Of a stretch of 64,000 bases of DNA, positions 37,828-47,045 are shown one piece after another. Position numbers and translations under genes: made by a program. Origin of the DNA: an uncultured bacterium (GTDB taxonomy: Bacteria > Nitrospirota > Thermodesulfovibrionia > Thermodesulfovibrionales > Thermodesulfovibrionaceae); contig CALLBR010000011.1 in NCBI GenBank assembly GCA_937998865.1, positions 1-64,000 on the forward strand, in the 5' to 3' direction. Below the pieces are notes generated by a model. The model was not told the DNA's origin and ran no database searches. It saw only the letters and a program-made list of their open reading frames with translations. Each line of letters starts with the position of its first letter. Within the stretch, counting starts at the first letter, position 1.

Positions 37828-39132
37828 CTAATCAAATTCCTTTATAAGTTCATTAATATCATAACGAGGCAGAGTATCCAAATAGGTTTCTGACTTAACC
37901 CTATCTTCAAGAATAAAATTATCAATTTTAGTTTTCATGAGTAAGTTAAGACTTTGAATTGTAAATTTTTTTATCTCTTCGGAAGTAAAATCTTTCAAAA
38001 ATTTGTTACCTAATTCTAATTTCAGCGAGCTTGCTATACCATAAACAATTTCACCTTCAATAAATAGAAATTCAAAAATTAGGTCATTACTAAATAAATT
38101 AAAAAATCCTGTTAATTTTGAATTAACTATGAATTCTAAAAGCACCTTTCCATCAAACTTAAAAGATTTGCCTTTTAAAATTATTCTATCTTCAGGTATT
38201 ATACCAAATTTTTTAAAAGCTCCCTCTAGAGCCATTGAGAGTGAATTATTTATCTTACTGTAAAAATCTTGAAGCTTATCTTCTATTATTTTCTCTATAG
38301 CCTCTAATTTTATTTCTGATAACTCTTCCTTCAATAGATATGGCTCCTGTACATGAAGTTCTTCCAAGGGAAACTTTACTTCCTCTTCCTTACTGGCAGA
38401 AAGAATTTCTTCAGGAATACTCATGATTTCATCTTTTTTCTCTTCTAATAAGGGTTCGTGAGGAATTTCAATTTCTTCTTCCCTCTCAGGAACTGATATT
38501 TCTTCTTGTTCCTTAGAGAATTCTTCTGGTTTTATCTCAGCAATCTCCTCAATTTCTTCTAGAGGCGGAAACTCAATAGGTTCTTCCTCACTTATTTGTG
38601 GTGGAGTCTCTTCGGAGGTAAATTTAATTATTTCTTGTGCCTCTTCTGGTAAAACTATCTCTTCCTCCGGAGTTAATTTCATTTCCTCTTCTACTATTTC
38701 TGGAATTTGCTCTTCAATAAAAGATTCCCTTGTAAACTCTTCTACCTTTTCTTCTGGCTTAACTTTTCCAAGTATAGATTCAATTTTCTCAATAAGATCT
38801 TCAGATTTAAAGGGTTTTGTAAAATAATCCATAACTCCATATTTTTCAATAAAGGCTTGTCCTACAGCTTCTCCTTTTCCTGTTATTAAAATGATAGGGA
38901 TATCTTTCAATTTTTCATTCTCTTTTAGCATTAAACAAAATTGAGAGCCAGTCATCTTAGGCATTATAAAATCCACCAATATTAAATCAGGCAATTCTTT
39001 CTCTGCGATTTTTAACCCATCTTCTCCATTGTCCGCAGTAAAAACCTCATAACCTGATTCTTGTAAGGAAACTTCTGCCAGTTTTCTTACAAGAGGGCTG
39101 TCATCAACTACTAAAATTTTACCTTTTGACAT
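37828..39132 (-). CDS. Response regulator with Glu-rich linker and C-terminal PATAN/DUF4388-like domain
   Basis: A 434-residue protein in three parts: an N-terminal receiver (VVDDSPLVRK, Asp54 in LILVDFIMP, KPFKSED), a very acidic low-complexity linker of about 140 residues (about 125-265, full of EE, IPE, PPE), and a C-terminal domain (about 300-434) with FKFDGKVLLEFIVNSKLTGF and FLFIEGEIVYGIASSL, which looks like the PATAN/DUF4388 domain found in regulators of pilus motility. The output mechanism is unknown. It is part of the minus-strand chemosensory operon. Confidence 0.8.
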   Translation of the reverse strand: MSKGKILVVDDSPLVRKLAEVSLQESGYEVFTADNGEDGLKIAEKELPDLILVDFIMPKMTGSQFCLMLKENEKLKDIPIILITGKGEAVGQAFIEKYGVMDYFTKPFKSEDLIEKIESILGKVKPEEKVEEFTRESFIEEQIPEIVEEEMKLTPEEEIVLPEEAQEIIKFTSEETPPQISEEEPIEFPPLEEIEEIAEIKPEEFSKEQEEISVPEREEEIEIPHEPLLEEKKDEIMSIPEEILSASKEEEVKFPLEELHVQEPYLLKEELSEIKLEAIEKIIEDKLQDFYSKINNSLSMALEGAFKKFGIIPEDRIILKGKSFKFDGKVLLEFIVNSKLTGFFNLFSNDLIFEFLFIEGEIVYGIASSLKLELGNKFLKDFTSEEIKKFTIQSLNLLMKTKIDNFILEDRVKSETYLDTLPRYDINELIKEFD

Positions 39133-39141
39133 ATTTTGCTC

Positions 39142-39969
39142 CTATTCAAGCAATTTTTTCATGGTAATTCTCATTCTTTCAATGGATTTAGCAAGTATGG
39201 CTATTTCACCTCTTGCATTTTTAATATTTACCTTTTCTCCAATGTTTCCCATAGAAATATTGTCCGCAACTTTGGTGAGGGCTAGGATTGGATCAATAAC
39301 ATATTTATGCATTCCATAACCTATGAGTAAAGATATTAAAATAAGAATTACTACATATGCTAAAATATTAACTCCAAGAATTTTTATTATTGCTAAATTG
39401 GAAAGAATTCTCTCTTTCGTAATATATATATAGCCTAAATTTTTACCTGTCTGGGTTTGAATAGGCACATAAATAACATAATAATCACCCTCATTTATTG
39501 AGGTTTCATATAAATAATATTTATCTTTTGCTTGATTAATTTTAGTGATAGATTTTTCCGATATAAATTGTTTCGGATCCTTACCCGTATAATAAATTGA
39601 AACCCATTGTCCGAAGGTATTCTTCGATAAATTTTCAGAAATACTGGCAGGTAATATTTCTTTATTAGTTATAAATCCTACATCAGAATTAATTGCCTTT
39701 TTAAGTTTATTTAGAAATTTTTCTAAATCTGAAAAACGCTCAAAAAAATTGTAAATCTCGTTAGTATTAGTAAATTCTTGAGATAAAGGTGAAATATCCC
39801 ATAATACATTTGTAGTATTTATAGCAAATTGAACCTCTCTGATTTCCTGTTCCTTCATGACATTTACTTGTGAAAAATAATTAAAGATAACTAATACACT
39901 CATTCCAACTATCAAAGTTGCAAGTAGAGGTAAAGCGATGCCTGCTCTTAAGCCTAATTGTATCTTCAT
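39142..39969 (-). CDS. Membrane sensor-HAMP protein without output domain
   Basis: A 275-residue protein: membrane segment 1 (about 10-30), a periplasmic region of about 165 residues (31-195) with a dCache- or single-domain-sensor look, membrane segment 2 (about 197-220) and a HAMP domain (YVIDPILALTKVADNISMGN, ending at residue 275). Nothing follows the HAMP, so it has no kinase, cyclase or methyl-accepting part. It could act as the sensory half of a split receptor in this cluster. It overlaps the preceding gene by 4 bp. Confidence 0.8.
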   Translation of the reverse strand: MKIQLGLRAGIALPLLATLIVGMSVLVIFNYFSQVNVMKEQEIREVQFAINTTNVLWDISPLSQEFTNTNEIYNFFERFSDLEKFLNKLKKAINSDVGFITNKEILPASISENLSKNTFGQWVSIYYTGKDPKQFISEKSITKINQAKDKYYLYETSINEGDYYVIYVPIQTQTGKNLGYIYITKERILSNLAIIKILGVNILAYVVILILISLLIGYGMHKYVIDPILALTKVADNISMGNIGEKVNIKNARGEIAILAKSIERMRITMKKLLE

Positions 39970-40523
39970 TTATAAACCTCCTGAATGTATTGTTCTAATT
40001 CTTTTTGAAACTCCTTTTTACCCTCAGGATCTTCAATTTCCTCTACAAGCAATCCTATTAATTTAATCAAATCTTCTTTTGTATTATGTATAGTAGCATT
40101 CCATTTTTCTTTAATGACTCTGTCAATAACCTTATTGCCTATCGGTCCTATTTGTTTTATTAGAGCCAAGGTTATTTTTTCTTTTATCTTTTTGAATTCT
40201 AATGGAGAAAAATTTGATTGTTCTAAAGAAAGATATAAATTTAATTTTTTAACTTCTTCTATGATTTCTTTAGTATTGGGAAGCCCTTTATTTTCAATAT
40301 CAATTGTTACATCGGGAATAAAATTAATCATTTTTATCTCTTTTTCAAATAATTCCCTTAAGCTATCCATACCCTTTTTTATTTTATATGAAATGTGATA
40401 TATTTCGCCTTCTTTAAAATAAAATTTAAATAAATTTTTTTCAAAAGCCAAAATTATGTTAAGAATACCTGTTTTCTTATCTATGTGTAATTGTTCCAAA
40501 TAATTCTCTAAGGAAGATCTCAT
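39966..40523 (-). CDS. Hypothetical protein with PATAN/DUF4388-like N-terminus
   Basis: A 185-residue soluble protein. The first 90 residues (LHIDKKTGILNIILAFEKNLFKF-like start, then YFKEGEIYHISYKIKKG) resemble the DUF4388/PATAN domain also seen in the response regulator two genes downstream. The rest has an IGPIGNKVIDRVIKE segment as in small regulatory domains that follow DUF4388 elsewhere. ATGA overlaps on both sides (with thiE and with the HAMP protein) tie it to the cluster. Confidence 0.65.
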   Translation of the reverse strand: MRSSLENYLEQLHIDKKTGILNIILAFEKNLFKFYFKEGEIYHISYKIKKGMDSLRELFEKEIKMINFIPDVTIDIENKGLPNTKEIIEEVKKLNLYLSLEQSNFSPLEFKKIKEKITLALIKQIGPIGNKVIDRVIKEKWNATIHNTKEDLIKLIGLLVEEIEDPEGKKEFQKELEQYIQEVYK

Positions 40524-41137
40524 TTTTTCTTTAGTTTATCGAATACTTTGGTAAACTTTTCTATATTGCCCTCTACATCACCTGATAAAATCCCCGAAGA
40601 AAGAGCAATATGGGTACAACCACATTCTATTATCTTTTCAATATTTTCCAAATTAATGCCTCCTATAGCAAATACCGGTATTTGGATTTTTTTTTGTATC
40701 AAAGATAACATATCGCAACCTCTGGGTTCAAGAGCATCTTTTTTTGTTAAAGTTCTGAATATGGGACCAAATCCTATATAGTGAGCCCCTTTTTTTTGAG
40801 CTTTTAATGCCTCCTGTAAATTATGAGTTGAAATTCCAATTATTCCAGAAAAAATTTTTTTTGCCGCCTCCAAAGGTAAATCATCCTGCCCTAAATGAAC
40901 TCCATCAGCTTGACAGGCTATTGCAATATCTAAGTAATCATTTATTGTAAGAAGAGCATTATATTGAAAGGTTAAATCTCTTAATTTTAAGGCAAAGTAA
41001 AAAATTTCTTTTCTCGACAATTCTTTCTCCCGAAATTGGATCCATTTTATTCCTGCTTTTAAGGCTATCTCTACTTTACTGAAAATTTCATTGGAAGAAA
41101 CTATGAGGCAAATGGAGGGAAGTCTATTGGGTGTCAT
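40520..41137 (-). CDS. thiE: Thiamine phosphate synthase
   Basis: Joins HMP-PP and thiazole phosphate to thiamine phosphate. TIM-barrel motifs: IQFREKELSRKE, LTINDYLDIAIACQADGVHLGQDDLP (shown as residues about 61-86), STHNLQEA, GFGPIFRTLTK and FAIGGIN. 205 aa, normal. Overlaps accC by 14 bp and the DUF4388-like gene by 4 bp. Other thi genes are not near. Confidence 0.94.
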   Translation of the reverse strand: MTPNRLPSICLIVSSNEIFSKVEIALKAGIKWIQFREKELSRKEIFYFALKLRDLTFQYNALLTINDYLDIAIACQADGVHLGQDDLPLEAAKKIFSGIIGISTHNLQEALKAQKKGAHYIGFGPIFRTLTKKDALEPRGCDMLSLIQKKIQIPVFAIGGINLENIEKIIECGCTHIALSSGILSGDVEGNIEKFTKVFDKLKKK

Positions 41138-42479
41138 TACTGTTAATTATATGAACAAAATCTGTGTAATACTTACCTTTAATAAAATCAGGATGCTGTA
41201 AAACTTTTAATAGGAAAGGAACATTCGTTTTAATTCCTCTTATGATAAGTTCTTCCAAAGCTCTTTTCATTCTGTCAATAGCCTCTTGTCTGTTTGCTCC
41301 TTTGGCAATAATTTTAGCAATAAGAGAGTCGTAATAGGGAGAAACTTTACAATCTTGATATAGGTAACTATCAACTCTTATACCAGGCCCTCCTGGAAAA
41401 TGGAGAAAATCTATAATTCCTGGAAATGGTGTAAATTTTTCAGGATCTTCTGCATTTACTCTGCACTCAATGGCATGTCCTTTGAGTTTAATTTGAGATT
41501 GTTTAATAGACAAGGGATACCCTTTTGCAATCTTAATCTGTTCTTTTATTATATCAATATCAGAAATTTCTTCAGTTACTGGATGTTCTACTTGTACCCT
41601 TGTGTTTATCTCTATAAAATAGGGATTTAGCTCATTGTCTAAGATAAATTCAAAAGTTCCTGCATTCTTATACTTTAAAGCCTTTGCAGCTTTAATAGCA
41701 TATTCACCTATTTTCTTTCTTAACTTTTCAGTTAACACAGGTGATGGAGCTTCTTCAATTACTTTCTGATGCCTTCTTTGCACAGTACAGTCTCTCTCTC
41801 CAAGATGTACAATATTTCCTTGTTTATCTGCAATTATTTGTATTTCTATATGTCTTATTTTAGGAAAGAATTTCTCAATATATAATTCTCCATTTCCAAA
41901 AGCAGCCAAGGCTTCTCTTTGAGCCATAAAAAAAGTTTGTTCTATTTCTTTTTCATCATACACAATTCTCATTCCTCTTCCACCACCACCAGCAGAAGCC
42001 TTAAAAATAACCGGCAGTCCGATCTTTTTAATTACCTTTATAACTGCTTCCTCTGAGTTTACTGGACCATCACTTCCTGGAACTACAGGTATTCCTTTTC
42101 TTTTTAAAATTTGTCTTGCCTTTGCTTTGTCTCCTCCAATTCGAATATTCTCAGGACTAGGTCCTATAAAGGTTATTCCTGAATTTATGCAAGCTTCAGC
42201 AAATTGTGCATTTTCAGATAAAAAACCATATCCAGGATGAATCGCTTCAGAGTCAGTTATATCAGCAGCAGATAAAATTGCAGTGATATTTAGATAACTT
42301 TGAGTTGGATTAGCTGGGCCAATACATATAGCCTCGTCAGCAAGTTTTACATGAAGAGAATCTTTATCAGCTTCTGAATAGACTGCCACTGTTTTTATTC
42401 CCAGCTCTTTACAGGCACGAATTATTCTTACAGCAATCTCCCCTCTATTGGCAATTAAAATTTTCTTGAAAAGCTCCAT
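41124..42479 (-). CDS. accC: Acetyl-CoA carboxylase, biotin carboxylase subunit
   Basis: ATP-grasp enzyme that carboxylates the biotin on AccB with bicarbonate, the first half-reaction of malonyl-CoA formation. Motifs: ILIANRGEIAVRIIRACKE at the start, the Gly-rich ATP loop KASAGGGGRGMRIV, EAPSPVLT, and the bicarbonate site NTRVQVEHPVTE. 451 aa, normal. Starts directly at the accB stop. accA and accD are not in the window. Confidence 0.97.
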   Translation of the reverse strand: MELFKKILIANRGEIAVRIIRACKELGIKTVAVYSEADKDSLHVKLADEAICIGPANPTQSYLNITAILSAADITDSEAIHPGYGFLSENAQFAEACINSGITFIGPSPENIRIGGDKAKARQILKRKGIPVVPGSDGPVNSEEAVIKVIKKIGLPVIFKASAGGGGRGMRIVYDEKEIEQTFFMAQREALAAFGNGELYIEKFFPKIRHIEIQIIADKQGNIVHLGERDCTVQRRHQKVIEEAPSPVLTEKLRKKIGEYAIKAAKALKYKNAGTFEFILDNELNPYFIEINTRVQVEHPVTEEISDIDIIKEQIKIAKGYPLSIKQSQIKLKGHAIECRVNAEDPEKFTPFPGIIDFLHFPGGPGIRVDSYLYQDCKVSPYYDSLIAKIIAKGANRQEAIDRMKRALEELIIRGIKTNVPFLLKVLQHPDFIKGKYYTDFVHIINSNDTQ

Positions 42480-42926
42480 TTATGAAACCTCAATTAGAAA
42501 TAAAGGTTCTCCGTATTCCACAGGTTGGCCATTTTCTACTAAAACTTTTTTTACAACACCAGAAACATCACTCTCTATTTCGTTCATTATTTTCATAGCC
42601 TCAATGATGCATAAGACCTGTCCCTTTTCTACCCTTGTACCAACCTCAACAAAGGGAGGTGAATCAGGTGAAGGGCTTCTGTAGAAAGTACCAACTAGGG
42701 GTGAAGTAATTGTATGAAGAGTCTCTTCTTCTTCTTTTAAAGGCTCAACCACGGAAGAGATTTTCTCTGTTTCTGCTTCCCTTTTTACAGTTTTCGTTAT
42801 TTCAATTGGTCCATAGATGTACCCTCTTTTTATCTTTATTTTAAAACCTTCTCTTTCAATATTTAATTCTGTTACATCTGTATCCTTCAGAAAGGATATA
42901 ATATCTTTTATTTCCTCAAGTTCCAT
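42480..42926 (-). CDS. accB: Biotin carboxyl carrier protein
   Basis: Carries the biotin moved between AccC and the carboxyltransferase. The C-terminal biotinyl domain has EAMKIMNE with the biotinylated Lys112; a charged, Glu-rich linker (about 45-72) joins it to the N-terminal helix. 148 aa. Lies 3 bp after efp; the order efp-accB-accC is common in bacteria. Confidence 0.96.
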   Translation of the reverse strand: MELEEIKDIISFLKDTDVTELNIEREGFKIKIKRGYIYGPIEITKTVKREAETEKISSVVEPLKEEEETLHTITSPLVGTFYRSPSPDSPPFVEVGTRVEKGQVLCIIEAMKIMNEIESDVSGVVKKVLVENGQPVEYGEPLFLIEVS

Positions 42927-42929
42927 TGT

Positions 42930-43493
42930 TTACTCCTTTACTTTTTCAATGTACTCACCAGTTCTTGTGTCAATTTTCAATAGATCACCAGTCTGGATAT
43001 GAAAAGGTACCTTTACAACAAGACCTGTTTCAAGTTTCGCAGGTTTTGTACCTCCAGAAGCTGTATCTCCTCGAAAAGCAGGATCTGTCTCTGCAACTCT
43101 TAACTCAACAAACATAGGTGGTTGAATAAGAAGTGGTTCTCCTTTGTAATAAAGAACATCCACTAACATTTCCTCTTTTATGTAATAGATAGCATCTCCT
43201 ATTCTGTCTTTCTGAATTGAAATTTGGTCGTAAGTTTCCATGTCCATAAAAACATATGAGTCTCCTTGAGAGTATAAAAACTGCATTTGTTTTTCCTCAA
43301 GTTGAGGCTTTTCAAATTTCTCTCCCGCAGGAAAATTCTCTTCAAGCACTCTACCTGTTTTTAAATTTTTTATCTTTGTTCTAACTATAGGAGCCCTTTG
43401 TTGCATTTTTACATGCTGAAAATCAATAATTTCATATGGCTCTCCTTTGTATTCAATTTTCAACCCCTTTTTGAAGTCTGTTGTTGATATCAA
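42930..43493 (-). CDS. efp: Elongation factor P with atypical tip loop
   Basis: EF-P binds between the P and E sites and rescues ribosomes stalled at polyproline. Length 187 aa and the three beta-barrel domains are normal (EYKGEPYEIIDFQHVK at the start, GTKPAKLETG region late). The tip loop that usually reads HVKPGKG, with a modified Lys or Arg, reads HVKMQQRAP here (residues 27-35), with Gln at the modified position. The protein is probably used unmodified or with a different modification. 11 bp downstream of the M24 peptidase gene. Confidence 0.93.
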   Translation of the reverse strand: MISTTDFKKGLKIEYKGEPYEIIDFQHVKMQQRAPIVRTKIKNLKTGRVLEENFPAGEKFEKPQLEEKQMQFLYSQGDSYVFMDMETYDQISIQKDRIGDAIYYIKEEMLVDVLYYKGEPLLIQPPMFVELRVAETDPAFRGDTASGGTKPAKLETGLVVKVPFHIQTGDLLKIDTRTGEYIEKVKE

Positions 43494-43504
43494 CTGTACA
43501 CCTC

Positions 43505-44572
43505 CTATAAAATTTCTAAATCTGTTGAAAGATGAGTTAGTACTTCAAAGGAATCATCCTTTATTAAGACCATATCTTCTATCCTTACTCCTCCAAACCC
43601 TTCAATATAAATTCCTGGTTCAATAGTAAATACCATCCCATTTTTAATAATTTCCTCTGCATCAGGACCTATTTTGGGTATCTCATGAATATCCATGCCA
43701 ACTCCATGACCTGTGGCATGCCCAAAATATTTTTCATAATCCCATTTTTTTATCAAATTTCTTGCCTTTCCGTCAATTTCTTTTGATATAATTCCTGCTC
43801 TAATAATTTCTATGGCTCCTTGGCGAGCTTTATTTACTATGTTGTAAATCTCAACTTGCTTTTCTGAAGGCTTTCCCACTATAAAAGTTCTTGTCATATC
43901 AGAGAAATATCCATCACATTCTGCTCCCCAATCAATTATAACAAAATCTCCCTTTTGCAATTTTCGATTTGAATTTTTCCAATGTGGCATTGAAGAATTG
44001 GGCCCAGAAGCTACAATGACAGGAAATGGTAATTGCACCGCACCCTGTTTTTTTATTTCATACTCAAGCATTAAAGTAATGTCTCTTTCACTAGATCCCT
44101 CTTTTATGTGGGGCTTTATTTTTAAGAAGGCCTCTTCTGCTCTTCTTATAGATTCTCTTATGTTTTTTATCTCTTCTTCATCTTTTATAGCCCTCATATT
44201 TTCAATAATATTATGTTGAGGTATGAGCCTGATTTCTAAATTTTTAACTAATATTGAATAATTCTCAAAAGATAAAGTAGATTCGAAACTAAGTGTTTTA
44301 ATTTTTTCTTCTATTAAAATATCCTTCAAAGTCTTATACCACTTTTCTGCTACTTCCACAATTTCTATTTGTACTTCCCTTTTTGCCTGCTCTAAATAAC
44401 GAAAATCAATAAGTAAAAAGCTATTTTTTTCTGTACACAATAGAACTGCAGAACTACCAGAAAATCCAGTTAAGTATCTGATATTTTTAATATTTGTAAC
44501 TAAGAAGGCTTCTGAATGATGGGAGAAAATGTCCATTAATTTTTTAATTCTTTTAGAGAAATTACCCTTCAA
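43505..44572 (-). CDS. M24-family aminopeptidase (Xaa-Pro type)
   Basis: A 355-residue metallopeptidase of the pita-bread fold, likely releasing N-terminal residues before proline. The five metal ligands appear in order: Asp in VIIDWGAE, Asp in YFSDMTRTF, His in GHGVGMDIHE, Glu in TIEPGIY and Glu in RIEDMV. The N-terminal creatinase-like domain covers about residues 1-130. It overlaps coaBC by 11 bp; pairing with efp is common in bacteria. Confidence 0.92.
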   Translation of the reverse strand: MKGNFSKRIKKLMDIFSHHSEAFLVTNIKNIRYLTGFSGSSAVLLCTEKNSFLLIDFRYLEQAKREVQIEIVEVAEKWYKTLKDILIEEKIKTLSFESTLSFENYSILVKNLEIRLIPQHNIIENMRAIKDEEEIKNIRESIRRAEEAFLKIKPHIKEGSSERDITLMLEYEIKKQGAVQLPFPVIVASGPNSSMPHWKNSNRKLQKGDFVIIDWGAECDGYFSDMTRTFIVGKPSEKQVEIYNIVNKARQGAIEIIRAGIISKEIDGKARNLIKKWDYEKYFGHATGHGVGMDIHEIPKIGPDAEEIIKNGMVFTIEPGIYIEGFGGVRIEDMVLIKDDSFEVLTHLSTDLEIL

Positions 44573-45752
44573 TCTTCAACTCCCTTATCTTTGAAAGAAT
44601 AAAATTGGCAATTTCTTCTTTATGCAACAGAGGAGTTTTTTCTTCTACAAATTTACCTTCTTTTTTGTAAATCATTACAACTTGGTTATAATCAGATCCC
44701 ATCTCACTTTGCTCAGCACTTATATCATTCAGCACTATCATTTTAAGATCTTTTTCTTGAAATTTTTTCTTCGCTCTGTCTATGTTTAAACCCCATTCAG
44801 CTGAAAAACCTACTTTGAAAGTTTTTGAAGGGATTTTAGAAATTTCTTTAAGAATATCAGGACAAAGTTTCAATTGTATTGATTTTATTGAATTTTTAGG
44901 AAGCTTTCTGTTAAAAGTTTCCACTGGCTCAAAATCCAATGGTGCTGCTGCCATGATTAAAATGCTTGCAGAATTCAAATTGTCCATTACAGCTTTTAAC
45001 ATATCTTCAGTGGTCTCTACCTTGATTAATTCATCTACAAAAGGATGATTAATATTTACAGGTCCACTTATAAGTTTCACATGGGCTCCTCTTCTACTCG
45101 CCATCTTGGCAAGAGCATATCCCATTTTACCAGATGATTTGTTGGTAATAAATCTGATAGGATCTAAATACTGTCTTGTTGGTCCAGCTGTTATCAAAAT
45201 CCTCTCATCCTTCAAATCTTTTTCTGTCAAAGCATTAACAGTTATTTCAAAAATTTTATTCGATTCAGCAAGCCTTCCTCTGCCTTCTTCACCACAAGCC
45301 AGAGAACCTTTTTCAGGACCAACAAATATAACTCCTATACTTCTAAGATACTCAATACTTTTCTGCACTTGAGGCGATTCATACATTCTCCAATTCATGG
45401 CAGGAGCAATAATAAAAGGTCCTCTGTAGGCAAGAGCTGCTGTTGTAAGAAGATCATCTGCAATCCCTGTTGCGTATTTATTAATGAAATTTGCCGTGGC
45501 AGGTGCAATTAAAAAAAGATCAGCTTTCTTCGCTAATTCAATGTGCCCTAAGGGAGAGTCAAACATATCAATCAAAACTTTATTACCACAGGCAATCTCT
45601 ACGCTTAAAGGTGTTAAAAAATAGGTTGCCTTTTGAGTCATTACAGGATATATGCAAGCACCTGCTTCCCTAAAAAGCTTTATCAACTCGAATATTTTAT
45701 AAGCAGCTATGCTTCCTGTAATTCCTAATATTATTTTTTTATCTTTAAGCAA
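44562..45752 (-). CDS. coaBC: Bifunctional phosphopantothenoylcysteine decarboxylase/synthase
   Basis: Two consecutive steps of coenzyme A synthesis. The N-terminal flavin-dependent decarboxylase (CoaC, about 1-175) has GITGSIAAYK, the PAMNWRMYESP motif and the LACGEEGRGRL substrate clamp cysteine. The C-terminal synthase (CoaB, about 185-396) has ITAGPTRQYLDPIRFITNKSSGKMG (residues about 187-212). 396 aa, normal. Sits 16 bp after rpoZ, following the common order gmk-rpoZ-coaBC. Confidence 0.96.
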   Translation of the reverse strand: MLKDKKIILGITGSIAAYKIFELIKLFREAGACIYPVMTQKATYFLTPLSVEIACGNKVLIDMFDSPLGHIELAKKADLFLIAPATANFINKYATGIADDLLTTAALAYRGPFIIAPAMNWRMYESPQVQKSIEYLRSIGVIFVGPEKGSLACGEEGRGRLAESNKIFEITVNALTEKDLKDERILITAGPTRQYLDPIRFITNKSSGKMGYALAKMASRRGAHVKLISGPVNINHPFVDELIKVETTEDMLKAVMDNLNSASILIMAAAPLDFEPVETFNRKLPKNSIKSIQLKLCPDILKEISKIPSKTFKVGFSAEWGLNIDRAKKKFQEKDLKMIVLNDISAEQSEMGSDYNQVVMIYKKEGKFVEEKTPLLHKEEIANFILSKIRELKIEG

Positions 45753-45768
45753 TATTCAATCCCTGAAA

Positions 45769-46176
45769 CTATTCTTCATGCTGTTCATAATTTTCAGTAA
45801 AAAGGTCTTCTAGCATTTTTTCTGCTGATTCTTTACCGTGTAAATAAACCTTTAGATCCTTTTCAAGTTCAGAAAGATCAGGGATTGCCTTTCTCTTTTC
45901 CTCAAGAAGCTTTTTAACATCTATTTTTTCTATTTTCCCTTTTGCTTTAAGAGCTTCTTCGCCGGTTATGTAGTCTATTTTATCGTATAAAATCTCCAAA
46001 AGAGCTGTGGTTGTTACTTTTTTTGCTTTTTTCTCAATTTTTGGCGTAGCTCCTAAAGAAAGTTCTGAAGCCCTCTGAGCAGCAATTATTGCAAGGCGAT
46101 ATCTACTGTCAATCTTACTTCTGTCGATCTCTATCGGTAGAGAAACCATGTCCATTATTTTTTCCTTTTTCTCCAT
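45769..46176 (-). CDS. rpoZ: RNA polymerase omega subunit, extended
   Basis: Omega helps fold and hold the beta' subunit. The conserved core DSRYRLAIIAAQRASEL is at about 23-39. The protein is 135 aa where 70-90 is common; the excess is a Lys/Glu-rich C-terminal region (about 75-135). Identification rests on the core and on the position between gmk and coaBC, where rpoZ is expected. Confidence 0.88.
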   Translation of the reverse strand: MEKKEKIMDMVSLPIEIDRSKIDSRYRLAIIAAQRASELSLGATPKIEKKAKKVTTTALLEILYDKIDYITGEEALKAKGKIEKIDVKKLLEEKRKAIPDLSELEKDLKVYLHGKESAEKMLEDLFTENYEQHEE

Positions 46177-46178
46177 GC

Positions 46179-46799
46179 TTACCTCCCTTTATTAAGAATT
46201 TTTTCTAAAATATTATCCCTTATTCTATTTATTTTTTGCCTTTCTGCTTGAATTATACATTTTATTTTTTCTGTGGCTTCATCAAGATTATCATTTATCA
46301 CTAAATAATCATAATTCAAATATTGTTCTATTTCTTCGAGGGCTTTATTTATTCTTTTCTTTATAATCTCATTCTCTTCTTTTCTTTGCAGCAATCTCCT
46401 CTCTAATTCTTCCAGAGAAGGTGGCAAAAGAAAAATAAGAACACTATTTTTGTAAATTTTTTTTATATTTTTCGCTCCTTGTATATCAATGTCAAGAAGA
46501 ATGTCATTGCCACTCATGTATATCTCATTAATCATTTTCTTTAAAGTACCATAATAATTTCCGTAAACTTCTGCCCATTCTACAAAATCATCATTTTGGA
46601 TCATCTGAATAAAAGTGGTTTTATCAACAAAAAAATAATCTACTCCATTTTCCTCACCAGGGCGAGGATTTCTCGTTGTGTGGGATACGCTCATTTTTAA
46701 ATCACTAAAGCTACTTATTAATCTCTCGCAAATAGTGGTTTTGCCAGTCCCTGAAGGAGCAGATATAACAAAAATAATGCCTTCTCTACGGATTTCCAT
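46179..46799 (-). CDS. gmk: Guanylate kinase
   Basis: Phosphorylates GMP to GDP. P-loop [15 protein letters not shown] is at about 13-27, and the GMP-binding [21 protein letters not shown] and [12 protein letters not shown] follow. 206 aa, normal. Overlaps remA by 14 bp and lies 2 bp before rpoZ. Confidence 0.97.
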   Translation of the reverse strand: MEIRREGIIFVISAPSGTGKTTICERLISSFSDLKMSVSHTTRNPRPGEENGVDYFFVDKTTFIQMIQNDDFVEWAEVYGNYYGTLKKMINEIYMSGNDILLDIDIQGAKNIKKIYKNSVLIFLLPPSLEELERRLLQRKEENEIIKKRINKALEEIEQYLNYDYLVINDNLDEATEKIKCIIQAERQKINRIRDNILEKILNKGR

Positions 46800-47043
46800 T
46801 CTCTATCCTCTTCATTTCATTAATTCTCTGCAGTATAGTCTCCACTTGTAAGGCACTCAGAATAATGTGGTCACTGTCGGTGACTATTATTGCCCGAGTT
46901 TTTCTTCCCTCTGTAGCATCAATTAGTTTTCCTTGCTTTTTGGCTTCGTCCTTCATCCTTTTCATAGGAGAAGATCCCGGATTAACTATCGCTACTATCC
47001 TTGAAAGGGCTATTAAATTACCAAATCCTATATTCACAAGCAT
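46786..47043 (-). CDS. remA: RemA/DUF370-family regulator
   Basis: An 85-residue DUF370 protein. In Bacillus, RemA is a ring-forming DNA-binding activator of matrix genes. The family pattern is clear: [25 protein letters not shown] and [19 protein letters not shown] (as residues about 5-29 and 46-64). The order yicC-remA-gmk-rpoZ is widely conserved, so the identification is safe although the role outside Bacillus is unknown. Confidence 0.93.
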   Translation of the reverse strand: MLVNIGFGNLIALSRIVAIVNPGSSPMKRMKDEAKKQGKLIDATEGRKTRAIIVTDSDHIILSALQVETILQRINEMKRIENGNP

Positions 47044-47045
47044 GG

